A DNA stretch of 64,000 bases from Bufo bufo (GCF_905171765.1 NC_053392.1:504848556-504912555); one strand, 5' to 3'. Positions 21,158-33,317 are shown, counted from the stretch's first letter. Notes: generated from the sequence alone by a model not told the origin. Numbers and translations are program-made.

Positions 21158-22694
21158 TTCGGTTTATGTTGATAGTGCCATAGTGTCATCTACTTTGCGT
21201 CTTCCTAATCAACAAAGTCCTGGTCCACAGTTTCAGCTTCTGATCTCCCATGACACAGAAATGACCCACATATCTCAATGTATTTGCACCTAATTTGGGC
21301 ATACAGTGTGGCAAAAATTTCTGCAAATAATTGTGTGCTCCAGAATTGCTCAAAATTTTTTGCACTATATTCACCAAAAGTAGAAAAATGGGTGTTATCT
21401 GCATGTTTCTAACAAACGTATTAACTGGAACGACAGATAATGGTGCATTTTCTGCTGCAACTCTACATATAGATTTCATTTTCTTCCTTAGGACAACCCA
21501 GAAGCACCACATTAAATTAAGAGGTGGGAGCATGGTTTAAGGCTTGAAATATGAAACTTCACGCCAGTCTTAATAAACCTCCCTCAATGTGTCTGGTCCT
21601 TTTGTTTGTGTATTAGTTTGTCTTTGTATCTGTGTGCTGCTAAAACTAGATGAACAGATGTTTTATTTTTGCATATTTTTATCTGTTGATGAACACTTAT
21701 GACCCCATGAGATGTAAGGACAGACTAATGACTAAAGCTTCATGGACACAACCATATTTTTCATCCGTGTGCTATCTGCATTTTTGATATCACAGATATA
21801 TCACAATGATCCATTTTTACTTCTATGGTGCCATGCACATGTGTATATTTTGCGGATCCTTGTGGCAAATTATAGAACATGTCCTATTCTGGTCTGCACT
21901 GTGGATGAGAATAGTCATTTCTTTTAATGGTTTAAGGCTTAAAATCTGTCCCACATTATGTGCCAAGTTTATCACAGCACTCAACTATCTCTGACAGTCT
22001 CTTATTGTTGAATGGAGTGGCAGCAAGCATGTATCGCCAACACTCCATTCAAACACGGGAACACAGACCATGTTCCAGTGATTGGCAGAGGCCCCGGCAG
22101 TCAGACCCCCGTCAATCAGGCTTTTATTTCTGTGGATAGGGGATAAGATGTAATTGGACAACCCCTGTAATAAATGTGATGCAAGGCATGTGCTCCACAA
22201 TTGTGGCACATCTTCATTATTAAATCTTCATGGAGCAACATAGCACATGGGTAAATAAAAAGTTAAAAGTATTACTTTACGGGTCACAGTAATGTGTGAT
22301 ATATATATATACATTGTATTTTAAATTCTGTAGGTTGTACAGAGAAATGAATTTTTATTGAGCGAAAAAGAAAATGTTTCAAGCCATTGGTTAAATATTA
22401 CCTTATTCACAAGACATTATATCAGGAATTCACTCATGTGCTGTTAACCGAGTCTAGAAGTCTTTAGCATTATACAGTATATCACACTTAACAAGGAACA
22501 GAAATTCCTGTTGTCATCCGAGCACAAGAGAAACAAACACATTACTGAGGCCCTAGTTCAGACGTGTGATTTTGTCACATGCTTTGGAAAAATTTGCCCT
22601 CTCTGAACTTGCTTCTCCTTGTCCTGCTCTGCTAGGTCGTTGCCATTAACCAAACAATAGCTGCGGCTTCATCAATCTTTTTCGATCATTTTAG
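21158..22694. other. Intron 5 end, mostly unremarkable
   Basis: About 22000-22171 is a decayed relative of the 1061-1531 T2 foldback (CCCCCGTCAATCAGGC, GGACAACCCCTGTAA). About 21733-21925 resembles half of a MITE with GAACATGTCCTATTCTGG. The rest shows no gene. Confidence 0.4.
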
Positions 22695-22787
22695 TGGGTG
22701 AACCGATAAACCATGAAGCTTGGGAATGGTTTTACAACGTGGTCGGTGAAGGAAGGTGCGATCTTGTGGACACGTGGTGGCAAACAG
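22695..22787 (+). CDS. acss1: ACSS1-type gene, visible exon 6 (substrate pocket)
   Basis: A short exon: two bases finishing a valine codon, 30 codons, then one base of a split glutamate codon. It encodes [20 protein letters not shown] and then VDTWWQT. The second tryptophan of TWWQTETG is the residue that limits the pocket to acetate-sized acids in acetyl-CoA synthetases (family knowledge), so acetate is the predicted substrate. The acceptor is ATTTTAG and the donor GTAAGTC. It stands alone between introns of 9.2 and 12.2 kb. Confidence 0.95.
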
Positions 22788-23034
22788 GTAAGTCATTCTT
22801 ATAAGTAGTCATTATTTATCTACAGCACATACACAAAGACTGTGAAAACACATATCGAACACCTCTGTAATGCTGGTCCTATTACTGGTTCCCTTATTCC
22901 TAATTGCAGTTGCGCTTGCACTTGACTTCTTCAGTGACATGTTTGCTCTTTGGCCCATATACTTTCTGGTTGTCAATCCATATATTCCTTTACATAGTAT
23001 TGAGTGTTCAGTCTTCTGCTGCATACAACTCTAA

Positions 23035-23471
23035 GGTCCCTTGCAAACGAGCGATACGGATTAGGTCCGGATGCGTTCAGTTAAAAATGTGCGATTTCGC
23101 AAGCAAGTTAATTCTGTTTTGCCTGCGATTGTGTTCAGTTGTTTCGTTTTTATCTTGCTGGTGAAATGTGCATTCATGCGTTTTTCACGCGCGTGATAAA
23201 AAACTGAAGGTTTACAAACAACATCTCTTAGCAACCATCCGTGAAAAACACATCGCATCCTCACTTGCTTGCAGATGCAATGCGATTTTCACGCAGCCGC
23301 ATTCACTTCTATGGAGCCAGCGTTGCATGAAAAATGCAGAATATAGAACATGCTGCGATTTTCATGCAACGCATAAGTGATGAGTGAAAAACAGCGCTCA
23401 TGTACATAGACCTATTGAAATAAATGGGTTCAGATTCAGTGCGGGCGCAATGCGTTCATCTGAAAGGGGCC
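23035..23471. repeat. TAA-flanked MITE
   Basis: TAA at 23032-23034 and 23472-23474. Ends GGTCCCTTGCAAACGAGCG and ATCTGAAAGGGGCC. The interior has inverted TCACGC/GCGTGA and GCAATGCG motifs. 437 bases, non-coding. Confidence 0.75.
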
Positions 23472-23474
23472 TAA

Positions 23475-24560
23475 GTCCTCTTTCACAGGTCAGTCAATCA
23501 TGGACGTGTGCTGTCCGTGGTCTCTATGGTCTCCGTATATATATTCATAGTCACACATTAGAGGTTGTCCATTAACCAAGGATCCATGGTGACACCATGG
23601 AAGCATGCTCTATTTTTGTTCGTGATTATGAATCCCTCACACACATTATAGTCTATAGGTCCATGAAAGCCATGGACACAACACAGACGCCACCTGTGTT
23701 TGGTCCATGATTTTCACAGATCTTTGCTAGGAGATGCTCTGGAACTTTTCAGCCTAGTAGTGTGCGTGGAATGCGGATGACACATGGAAGGTAAAAAACA
23801 GACACATGGACCAAACACAGATTCTTCATCTCCATGGATTAACCACTGACCATCTTGACACAGATGTCACCATGAACTTGGACATGTAAAAAACAGCTAT
23901 TTCTCCAGCATACCGAATAATGTCGTATATAGCTCATAGTTCTCTAATATATAGACACTAGTTTAGATATACATAGTACATTTACAGTCTGTAGAAAGCA
24001 GAATTCATGTATAACTTGCTTACAAGCCACCAGTGATGGCCAGTTCGCAGTGTTCGCCAGCGAACACATGCGGGCTGCCATCTTGACTCACCCATCCGGC
24101 GATGCACAGGTAAGCCCTTACCTGTGGCTGTGCCGCGAGCCGGTCTGAAATCAAATGCGGTCACCGCGAGCAGGCAGTTCCGAGAACAGCCCGATGAAGG
24201 CCCGCCTAGCATGCGCTAGTGTCCCTGTCAGTCCGCAGTGTAAATGAATGGAGGCAGCTGATGGACAGGATCCTCCATCAGCAGCCATGTTCACAGCGCA
24301 GTGGCGGCTTGAAGGTGAGGAGACCTGTCTGTTAAAATGAATTAAACAATTGGAAATCAGTGCCGATAGTTCAATAATACGTATTACTAGCTGCATGTAT
24401 GTTCTGCCCCCAGCACATGTGCAGCTAGTAATATAAATTGGTCAACCCTTTTAAAGCTCCATATGTAATACCTGTACTGTATCTCAATAAATACATTCCT
24501 ACAGCAATTACAATAAACACCCACAAAAATGTAAAAGTGTAATTACAAAATAAAATTGTG
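23475..24560. other. Intron 6 with MITE-like debris
   Basis: 23480-23900 contains inverted phrases (GGATCCATGGTGACACCATG) of a decayed MITE. 24003-24440 is GC-richer (GTTCGCCAGCGAACAC palindrome) and probably a repeat of unknown class. No gene seen. Confidence 0.4.
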
Positions 24561-26075
24561 CAAAATTTCAGTGAGCCTCACCATGTAAATAACACCCCTT
24601 TGGGCAGTCCTCGGTAGCCAGGGTGTACGGTGGTTCTCACCTCACTATGACACAGTGCCTCCACCCAAATCTTGCTTGGGGCTCTATAGGATAGCAGGAG
24701 GGTCTTCCTCCTCTGCCAGGGGCTGACTTGGCAAACCCCTGCCCAGCTCAGTACACACTCACCCCAGGAAGGAGTTAACTGATCAGCAGATTTATTTGGG
24801 AAAGGGTTGACAAAGGTAAAGAACATAAAGATAATGCAATAAAAGGAACAAAGCACAGATTGCAATTCTGTCTATGGAAAACACCTGGTGAAGGGGGCAG
24901 CTATCTGGAACAGTAAACAGTGATGGTGGTCACACACACTCTCCTTTGGAAGATAAAGACAGTATACACTTCAAAGTGATCTACTCCTAGCACTCAACTT
25001 GCTATACCCTACTGTCTAGAAATAAACCCAGTCCGAACTTTGGAGCCTGGTTGCAGAAAATGTTGGCACGCTAATGTTGGTGCACTTACGATTGTCCTGC
25101 CCGGGAACCAGCTGGATGCTGCAGCATTCAGAAACTTGGATGGCAGTGGAGTCAGGGGCAAGATCCTCCTAGGATGCAGGCTTGGCTGTAGTGGTAATGC
25201 AGCAGCTGAGCTTTCCCTTCTTACACTGGAAACACAGGAGCTGTCTGTGCTGTGCTGTAGGGTTAATGCAGCAGCTGAGTTTTCCCTTCTTACACTGGAA
25301 ACACAGGAGCTGTCTGTGCTGTGCTGTAGGGTTAATGCAGCAGCTGAGCATTCCCTTCTTACACTGGAAACACAGGAGCTGTCTGTGCTGTGCTGTAGGG
25401 TTAATGCAGCAGCTGAACGTTCCCTTCTTACACTGGAAACACAGGAGCTGTCTGTGCTGTGCTGTAGGGTTAATGCAGCAGCTGAACGTTCCCTTCTTAC
25501 ACTGGAAACACAGGAGCTGTCTGTGCTGTGCTGTAGGGTTAATGCAGCAGCTGAGCTTTCCCTTCTTACACTGGAAACACAGGCGCTGTCAGGGCTGTGC
25601 TGTAGGGTTAATGCAGCAGCTGAGCTTTCCCTTCTTACACTGGAAACACAGGAGCTGTCTGTGCTGTGCTGTAGGGTTAATGCAGCAGCTGAGCTTTCCC
25701 TTCTTGCACTGGAAACACAGGAGCTGTCTGTGCTGTGCTGTAGGGTTAATGCAGCAGCTGAGCTTTCTCTTGTCATACAATAGCTGTCAGGACTGTGCTT
25801 TAATGTCTGCACAGAAGCAGGGCATACTTTCTCTGTGGAGATCTCTCAGTTTCTCCAACTCCTGCCCATGCTGCTGTCTCGAAGATGGCTGCTCTTCCTT
25901 CCTATGCCTTTCCCCCTCATGGGATTTGTAGTCCACCTCACCTCAGAAGAATCAGCACTAATGCTTGCTGCTGTGAGTCCCTGCCTGTAGCTGGCAGCAG
26001 CATCCACCACATCCACCACTTTCTCTGCAGGGGTTACATGTAAATACAGGGATATGGGCACCCTAAACAAATGGA
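24561..26075. other. Unidentified repeat-like block carrying the 69-bp minisatellite
   Basis: Pyrimidine-rich block with gene-like composition but no recognisable protein. Its texture (GGATTTGTAGTCCACCTCAC, GGGGTTACATGTAAATACAG) is like other old retroelement-like blocks in this window. No terminal repeats or target duplication were found. Confidence 0.35.
25193..25770. repeat. 69-bp minisatellite, about 8.4 copies
   Basis: The word AGCAGCTGAG recurs at exactly 69-base steps (25201, 25270, 25339, 25408, 25477, 25546, 25615, 25684, 25753). Units are nearly identical, with changes clustered just after GCTGA. Because 69 is a multiple of 3, frames stay open on both strands for about 250 codons. 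These are artefacts, not genes. Confidence 0.97.
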
Positions 26076-26994
26076 CCCATTACCATCTTGAAAAGTACAT
26101 AAACTGTGCCTCCTACTGTCTAATAGATTACATTCAGAATTATTTGGTTTTACAATTTACAAAAAAAGTGTAACCCTGGTGAAAAGTTGGCTAGAGAAGA
26201 GCTCCGTGGCGATCATTTACCCTCTCGAAAAACAAGTGGCCCTTATACTTTTGTTGCACAGGGGCCCCGAGGTCTGTCCTTGGTCTAGTGCTATAGCACC
26301 ACAATGTAGATAATATTTAACATATGGACAAGCCCTTTGTAGAATAATCTTGTTACTTTATCACCAGTCTGTAAAGTTCACAAGCCTATTCAAATACCTC
26401 TTCCAGTACTGGAAATTTCCACTACAGAGTATTCAGTCCATATGACTGTAGCTGCTAATTGTAATGTAACAAATCTTATATAATATTAGGCAGACCTAAA
26501 CCTCCATTACGATTTTACATACAGGGCATATTGCTTACCCTGTGTAGCTATAGTACATGACATTTATAAATGATTGCCACCCGAGCATCTCATGTACAAG
26601 GCTGGTATAGGCCAGACATTGATAGAGAACCCAATTGTTGGGCCAAAGGCTCTTGTACGGATGTTCCACTCGTGATCTCCAGAATAACCTCTTTAATACC
26701 ATTTGTCTTTGTATCTTTGCAGAACATGCGTTCTGACGCTGTGCTCCCACAAACCAACAGTAATATGCACTGGGAGGACTCCTCTTTGAGTCCTCTCCAT
26801 TATGTGTATGAGCTCAGGAGTCCTCTCAATGCATTTAACTGCTGGTTTGTTGGAGCACCTTGTCAAAATGCAACTAAGTATGAAGATACAAAGAACTTAA
26901 GTGTAGATAATCACATATCACATATGTCAGTCATGCAAAAATCTAAGTATTGTCATAGTAAGCAAAAAACAATTAAGACATAACTTTTAATATA
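26076..26994. other. Intron 6, nothing firm
   Basis: An open frame of 137 codons (26570-26983) has no recognisable domain. A 37-base phrase at 26683-26719 recurs at 28112-28148 (see findings). Confidence 0.4.
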
Positions 26995-27362
26995 CAGGTG
27001 AAACTCGAAAAATTAGAATATCGTGCAAAAGTCTATTTATTTCAGTAATACAAATTAAAATAGAATTGCATTAATGCAGCTAAAAATTAGAATTTTGTGA
27101 AAAGGTTCAATATTCTAGGCTCAAAGTGTCACACTCTAGTCAGCTAATTAATCCATAACCCCTGAGCAAAGGGGACCTGAGATTGTGACTTTGGGGTTTC
27201 ATAAACTGTAAGCTACAATCATCCAAATTATAACAAATAAAGGCTTGAAATATCTCGCTTTGCATGTAATGAGTCTATCTCATATGTTACTTTCACCTTT
27301 TAAGTTGCATTACTGAAATAAATGAACTTTGCATGATATTCAAATTTTTCAAGCTTCACCTG
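26995..27362. mobile_element. Tc1/mariner MITE, copy 1
   Basis: Left flank TA, right flank CA. Ends CAGGTGAAACTCGAAAAATT and complement-like AATTTTTCAAGCTTCACCTG. 368 bases, no coding sequence. Homologous, in opposite orientation, to 44995-45362. Confidence 0.9.
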
Positions 27363-28628
27363 CATATTATATAAAAAGAGCCCAATTAGGGCTATTAATA
27401 TATATCCCAACGTAGCACTGCTATACCGATAATCAGTGATCAACTTGGCATCAGGGGAAAATAAGGGCTACATACCGGGAAATCTGACCCTGTCGGAACC
27501 CTAGATAATGGCTCAGCCCAGAGGCACACCCTGATGGCGGATGCCCTCTGTCCTCATACCTAAGCCTTATATGCCCCTAGAGGCCCTACCAAAATTGTGA
27601 AAGAAATAATACCCTAAATCCCGACGCGTTTCCCCAAGTAGATTAATAAAGGTTCATCAGGGGACAAAGAGGGCAATACAACAAAAACAATAGATAAGGT
27701 AATCATCTGTTATTGGAGACCTTACAGAGCAATACCTGAGCATAAAAAATATGGAGCAATGACCTGATGCAAAAAGATACATGTAGGCTCCAAAAATTAC
27801 CAATGTAGGCTATTTATAGTCAGCGCCGTGTAGAATTAATAACAAGGCAATACAGTATAGCAAGGTCCATGTGGACCACTCACATGCGCCAACTTCCTCA
27901 GGATGTAAGGATCTCCATTGAGCAGGATTATAACTTCCTTATAATCTCCTAATGCTCTTCAAGGGTTTGTCCTTCAGTTAACACTTATCACCTAGCCACC
28001 AGCTGATGCTCCAAAGCCCTCCTCAGTGTGGTTGTGCATTGAATAGAAATGGCCGGGGGGATCATGGGGTCCCAGTGGTGAGGCTCTCATAGCTGATAAA
28101 TGTCTATTGTAGAATAACCTCTTTAATACCATTTTTCTTTGTATCTTACAGATTACAGATTACAGACCTCTCAGACTCTTGGGACCTGCGTTAGTGTTCA
28201 TACCTACCAGATCCCCAGCACTGGGCCCCGGCTTGTCCACTCTCCGGCCTCTGGTGCTTGTCTCGCGTCCCACTATGTAAATTACCCTGCTGCTGCCAAT
28301 CAATGGGTGCTGCTGCCCTTGTGCCATGTCAAAAGGTCACAAGACGCAAGGACAGCAGAACATTGCTGTGGCCAGTGAATGGCTGAAGTGGCGTTAAACT
28401 GGAAATTTACATGGAAGGACCCAAGACAAGTAGCGGAGACTAGGGAGTGAATGAGGCGAGGTCTGGAAATTAGCACACAACCTCTTTAAAGGGATTTTCA
28501 AGTTTCAGCTATTACATCTTCATATAAAGAGAAGTTACAGTTTCTATCACATTTCAAGATCTCTAAAACGGGAAAAACTGTCCCGTCATGTTTACACAGG
28601 TACATGGCTTGTTACAGGACAATGTTCC
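27363..28628. other. Intron 6, unidentified amphibian-type repeat likely
   Basis: 27400-28110 contains CCCGACGCGTTTCCCC and AATAAAGGTTCATCAGGGGA, a texture of an interspersed repeat I cannot name. No ends recognised and no protein seen. Confidence 0.35.
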
Positions 28629-29279
28629 TGTAATGACCGGCGTCACGCACAGGGAGGGAAAAGGGAAAGCCCTGCCCAAGGGAGAGGGTAAGGTGGTGAC
28701 CCCTGACTCACCTTGCAGCTGGCACCTGACTGCCCTGACGTCCCTAGACGGGTTCCTCACCCGTGCGGCGATCACGTGCCTAAACCCTGTCTTTCCCTGA
28801 AATGAGCCCTAGATAGTGAACGGGCCGGTGGGATCGCTAGTCCGCACCACTGAGCTAAGAGGGAAACACCAGGGAGAGGACAGACAACACAGACAAACAC
28901 ATACACCCAGGTGGGCGACCACAGCAGTCCACAAAGGTCCAACAGGGATCCGGAGGGTAGCGTTCTGGATCAACAACCAGAGAACGCAGCAACACAACTC
29001 CAGAGGGTCAGAATAGATGTCCAGGCAGGAAGCTCTATATCTGGCAACCAGAGAAGTGTGAGAGGGGAATATAAGGAGGTTTGGGAGTGCTGGACAAGGA
29101 ACAGCTGAGGAGAAGGAGCATACGGATCCCTGAGTGAGCCAAAAGGGTTTGCAAAGCAAACCCAGAAAGCTACCATAAGGAAAACAGCCCTATCTTAAAT
29201 AGAGCGCGCAGCCAACCGCTGCGACCTCCTGACCCCGGGTACAACGGAGTCAGGCGTGGCTCTTGACACCCTCGTGACA
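28629..29279 (-). mobile_element. Solo LTR with 5-bp duplication
   Basis: 651 bases flanked by identical 5-base repeats GTTCC (28624-28628, 29280-29284). On the minus strand it begins TGTCACGAGGG and ends TCATTACA, a TG...CA terminus. A TATA-like TATTTAAG lies about 85 bases from the start on that strand. No internal retroviral or Gypsy coding sequence is next to it, so it is a solo LTR. Orientation is inferred from the TATA-like box. Confidence 0.82.
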
Positions 29280-29284
29280 GTTCC

Positions 29285-29879
29285 AGAGCTCTACATCTAT
29301 GTGATTGGTATATAACAAGTATAGAATTTCAAGGAAGGCTTTCATTCAGTAGCAGCAAGCAGATCATTAAAGCTAATGCACAAAAAATTACAATATTGCC
29401 CACCTGTGCATCATACAAGGAATAAACTGTATTTGCCGAAACTACTTTTAGGGTACGGCCACACATTCAGGTTTCTGCATGTAGTTTTGGAAGACAATAT
29501 CTGGAGTGAATAAAAAAAGAAGAGAAGTCGTATCTTTCTTTTATACTTTATTTCATTTTATGATCCACTTCTAATTTTGGCTTCCAAGAAATGTATGCAC
29601 ATGCTGCAGAAACAATCTCATTCAATTGTATGGTTTTTCAGTTGCAAAAATTTCTAAAACAAATCTGCCCCATGTGCCTTAAGAGTAATGTAGAAAAAGG
29701 AAGTGTGTGGTTTCACCTAGACCCTGGTACTAAAAGGAGGCCAGTGTATTAAAAACGGCAAGTGACAGTTGGGGGTCAAACCGGCCCTGGAGCTATACCA
29801 ATACCTCCAACACGTGCCCTTCTTTCTACAAGTGATTGTCATTTCCAGCAACAGTTTCTATACGGCCGCTTTCACACAG
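29285..29879. other. Intron 6 with decayed MITE
   Basis: 29450-29620 (GGTACGGCCACACATTCAGG, then TGATCCACTTCTAATTTTGG) is related to 35370-35490 and 56540-56665, a family of decayed foldback MITEs. No gene seen. Confidence 0.45.
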
Positions 29880-29882
29880 TTA

Positions 29883-30125
29883 GGGCTCAAGCAAAACACG
29901 GATCCGCAAAAAATATGGATGACGTCCGTGTGCATTCCGTATTTTGCAGAACAGCTGGCCCTTAAATAGAGCAGTCCTATCCTTGTCCGTAATGCGGACA
30001 ATAATAAGACATGTTCTATTTTTTGGCAGAACGGATATACGGACATAAAGAAATGGTTCCGCAAACGATCCGCAAAAAAGAATGGAACAGACACAGAAAG
30101 AAAATACGTTCATGTGAATGAGCCC
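29883..30125. repeat. TTA-flanked MITE
   Basis: TTA at 29880-29882 and 30126-30128. Ends GGGCTCAAGCAAAACACGG and CATGTGAATGAGCCC; the interior holds CGGATCCGCAAAAA and GACATGTTCTATTTTTT. Confidence 0.85.
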
Positions 30126-30128
30126 TTA

Positions 30129-30357
30129 GTGTTTGGTCAAGATCTGATCAGTGATTCCCATCAGTGATTGCGAACCAAAACCAGGGCTGAGGCCTACAGA
30201 GATAAGGTATAGGGCCCCATTCAGACAACATGACCACAGTGGTCATATGGTTGTTTGAATGGTGCCTAATGGACAGATCAGCACCTGTTCTGTGCTTTGG
30301 AAGCAAACCTGGTTTTGGCTCTCAAGAACTGATGAAAATCACTGATCAAACACTGAC
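30129..30357. repeat. Foldback MITE, GTCAGTGATT family
   Basis: Inverted arms GTGTTTGGTCAAGATCTGAT with ATCAGTGATTCCCATCAGTG, facing CTGATGAAAATCACTGATCA and AAACACTGAC. Same family as 15648-15812. Confidence 0.7.
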
Positions 30358-30479
30358 TATATAACAAACAATAGCAATAAAGTGACCATTATTTCACCAG
30401 TATTATGCTACTAGTGACAGTACAATAAGATGTGTACATTGTGAATGTTATTATCTTTTAGCTACCATAATGCAATGTC

Positions 30480-31110
30480 ACCCTCATTTGTCCAGAAGGG
30501 GTTAATTGTCATTGCGGAGGGATAAGCATCATCCGTATTAAGCATCGCTGCCTTCCAAGGGACCTACTGTACCAATTACAGTTGAGCTTCATTTAAGGAG
30601 ATTTGAAGCGATTAAGTTACGGTAATTAGTGGGGTCTCATTTGCATGTACTTAGTCAAATTAATTTGCAGAGATTTGTGTAATATCTTTTTAATTTGTTA
30701 AGTGGTTTTCGTGGATCCCAGAGGAAATTTAATTGTGAACATAACATTCCTCCCGGTAACTTTTTTGTTATTTTATATTTTTGATAATCATATTGGCTAG
30801 TTGGCCAAGTGTAAGTTTTTAAGGGTCCAATTAAGTGAGATCCTGCAGACAGAAATCTCTGAATTTATCTTATTCGGATCTATCCAGAATGAGAATGATT
30901 AAGATTTGTGGTGGCGCAGAAGAGTAATCTCCGGACGCAGATAATAGGCAGCATAGCCTAATACTGAGTAATAAAAGTAATTTGGTGACCTAAAGCTCTT
31001 TATATATTCACTTTACTTCTTTACTGATAAGGCAGAGGATAATTCGTTCTCTGGATAAATGAGTTCACTTTGCCGAGGCTTAGTTAATTGTAAAAAATGG
31101 CTGCTTACAA
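30480..31110. promoter_or_regulatory. Repeat-poor AT-rich block, candidate conserved regulatory element
   Basis: This stretch in the 12-kb intron lacks repeats, long frames and inverted ends. It is dense in homeodomain-type cores (TTAATTAG-like, CAATTAAG, TAATTAGTG) and has an octamer-like ATTTGCAT at about 30640. The texture resembles vertebrate conserved non-coding enhancers. This is inference from composition; no alignment was possible. Confidence 0.3.
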
Positions 31111-31483
31111 TGTAACAGTGCTTTTTTTTTTTCTTTTTTTTTTTTTTTTACTTTTGTCTTAATGAAAGGGATCAGAGATTTGTGGTTTAATTTGTTACTA
31201 AGACAAAGCCCTGAATTTATCACTTAAAGCCTCAAATCATTGAATATATACGAGAAAAGAGAATAAACTATTTAGTAATATATCTATCTATCTTATTCTA
31301 TCTATTGTCTAATTATTTTATATAGTTACATTACATACCATATATATAATAATTAGTATAATAGTAGTATTTTGTTATTTTTTATATTTAACACCATTGA
31401 TGCCTCTATGTCCAGAGCAAAGTTACACCATCCAGAGAAACAACTTTATTTCCATGGTACATGGCTGTTTTAAGGTTCCTTAA

Positions 31484-32043
31484 AGGGGTTGTGCAAGAAT
31501 GATGGGGGTGGGGAGCAGGGGCGGACTGGGAACTTAAAGTGGCCCTGGCAAATACGAAAAGTGGCCCCATTTTGTAGTTGAGTCCAAATTGATGGAGGGC
31601 AGCAATACTATATTTTGGCATATTATACCACCCCAACAGAGCCAAATACCACAGTCCATCACAAAATACTGCCAGCAGCACAAAATGCATCAACAAAAAC
31701 TTCCACTGGCTGGCCCCCTGGGCATCGGCCCACTGGGAAATTTGCCTGTAATGGCCAATTTGCCCCTTGTGATGTTCCACTGGGCTCCAGCAATGTCAAC
31801 ATCCGGTTTCACAGCGCCACAGCCAATCACAGGATGAAGCGGTGTCAGGCTCCCCTTGCATCATGACAAATGGTCACATGGTCGCAAGGGTTGACATTGA
31901 TATTACTGGAGGCCAGCGGAGCATCGCAGGTCGGGAGAAGGAGCGAGGAGGTGGTGCCAGGAAGCAGGTAAGTTATTTTCCCTTTGCAGATCCCACAGAA
32001 TGGGGGGGGGGATGTTGCAAAAAAACATTCTTGCACAGCCCCT
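31484..32043. mobile_element. T2-type element, TTAA-flanked
   Basis: TTAA at 31480-31483 and 32044-32047. Ends AGGGGTTGTGCAAGAATG and CATTCTTGCACAGCCCCT. The interior includes GGGGCGGACTGGGAACTTAA and CCACTGGGAAATTTGCC, probably another older repeat inside. 560 bases, no transposase. Confidence 0.88.
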
Positions 32044-32047
32044 TTAA

Positions 32048-32689
32048 GGCAGCCATACACATTCAATAGCTGTCTGCCAAATGATCATTAGCTCTCTTTC
32101 CCATACGCATACATGTTCAGTTTGGCCTAATGTGTATGTACAGTTATGGGGAGAGAGGAGAAAGCTTCTGCCAGACATTTCTGGTGGTGGCTTATCTTCT
32201 GCTCCTGACCTTCCCCCGACAGATGTCCACCAATGCGTATCGGGCCTTTACAGCCTTTAATGTGCATGGAACGCATAAACTTTTATGGGGTTCAGCATTA
32301 CTTTCATGTGCCTAAGACTTTATACTGAGGCATAAAATTTTTTTGACATGCTCCATCTGATGCCATATTTTGTACATATTCTCCCCAGGGGAGAATCTCT
32401 CCGACATCCGACATCCCTCCACCCACCACAGGGCGTCACAAGGAATGCACGTGGCTCTGTAGTACAGAGCTGCAAGGAGCTCCATGTGCCTAAATATATT
32501 TGGGTATGTTGGGTATATTGAACCACTATAAACATTTTTACGTTGTCTACTATTTTTCGGTTAGAAAAAAACACCCACAGAATATGCGGAGCTAGTCAGG
32601 TAAAGAGACTCTGTGGTCAGGGGTAACATTGAATACATAATCTATATTCTATGCATTTCCCCCCATCTACTAACCCACCTAAACTTGAT
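32048..32689. other. Intron 6, nothing firm
   Basis: 32050-32290 has facing phrases (GCAGCCATACACATT, CCTAATGTGTATG) that hint at the MITE seen near 12.7 kb. No gene recognised. Confidence 0.35.
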
Positions 32690-33317
32690 ATTTCAATTTA
32701 GTTCTGCCGCACTAACTCCTGGGCAACACACCCACTGTCTTGGGGTCATGTTTGACTCAGATCTTTCCTTTGTACCCCATATCCAATCAGTTGCTCGCTC
32801 TTGTCATCTGCAACTAAAGAATATCTCCATAATCCACCCTTTTCTTAGTTTGGAAATGGCCAAAACTCTTTTTGTTGATCTTGATTCTTTCTCGTCTTGA
32901 CTACTGTAATTCATTACTAATTGGTCTCCCCCTCACTAAACTCTCCCCCAGGCACATCTATCTATCCACCGCTATACTGATGCTTCTAGCCTGTGCCAGT
33001 CACTTCACTGGTTGCCCATCCACCACAGAATACAGTACAAACTTCTCACCCACAAAGCTCTCCACAGTGCTGCACCTCCATACATCTCCTCCCTCATTTC
33101 TGTCTACCACCCTACTCATGCTCTCCGTTCTGTTAGAGATCTAAGATTAAAATCCTCCATAATTCGTACCTCTCACTCCTGCCTTCAAGACTTTAATCGA
33201 GCTGCACCTACTCTCTGGAATGCTCTGCCCCGAAATATCAGGTTAATTCCCACCTTCCCTACTTTCAAATTTGCCTTAAAAAAACACCTTTTCAGGCACG
33301 CTTATGATGCTTCCTAA
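32690..33317 (+). pseudogene. L2-like LINE reverse-transcriptase end, frameshifted
   Basis: Read over frameshifts the product has LGVMFDSDLSFVPHIQSV, LSRLDYCNSLLIGLP, HRIQYKLLTHKALH, then LQDFNRAAPTLWNALP and TFKFALKKHLFRHA, the order found at the C-terminal end of L2-like ORF2 proteins. At least two frame changes, near 32890 and 33010, break it. The catalytic YADD box lies upstream of what survives. Confidence 0.85.

Noticed and set aside
25009..25931. Long open frames (247 to 267 codons) on both strands
   Set aside because: They exist only because the 69-base tandem unit is a multiple of three and lacks stops. Both strands are equally open and no domain is recognisable.
26570..26983. 137-codon + strand open frame
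   Set aside because: No family resemblance, no splice context and not in the ACSS1 coding series. Likely chance.
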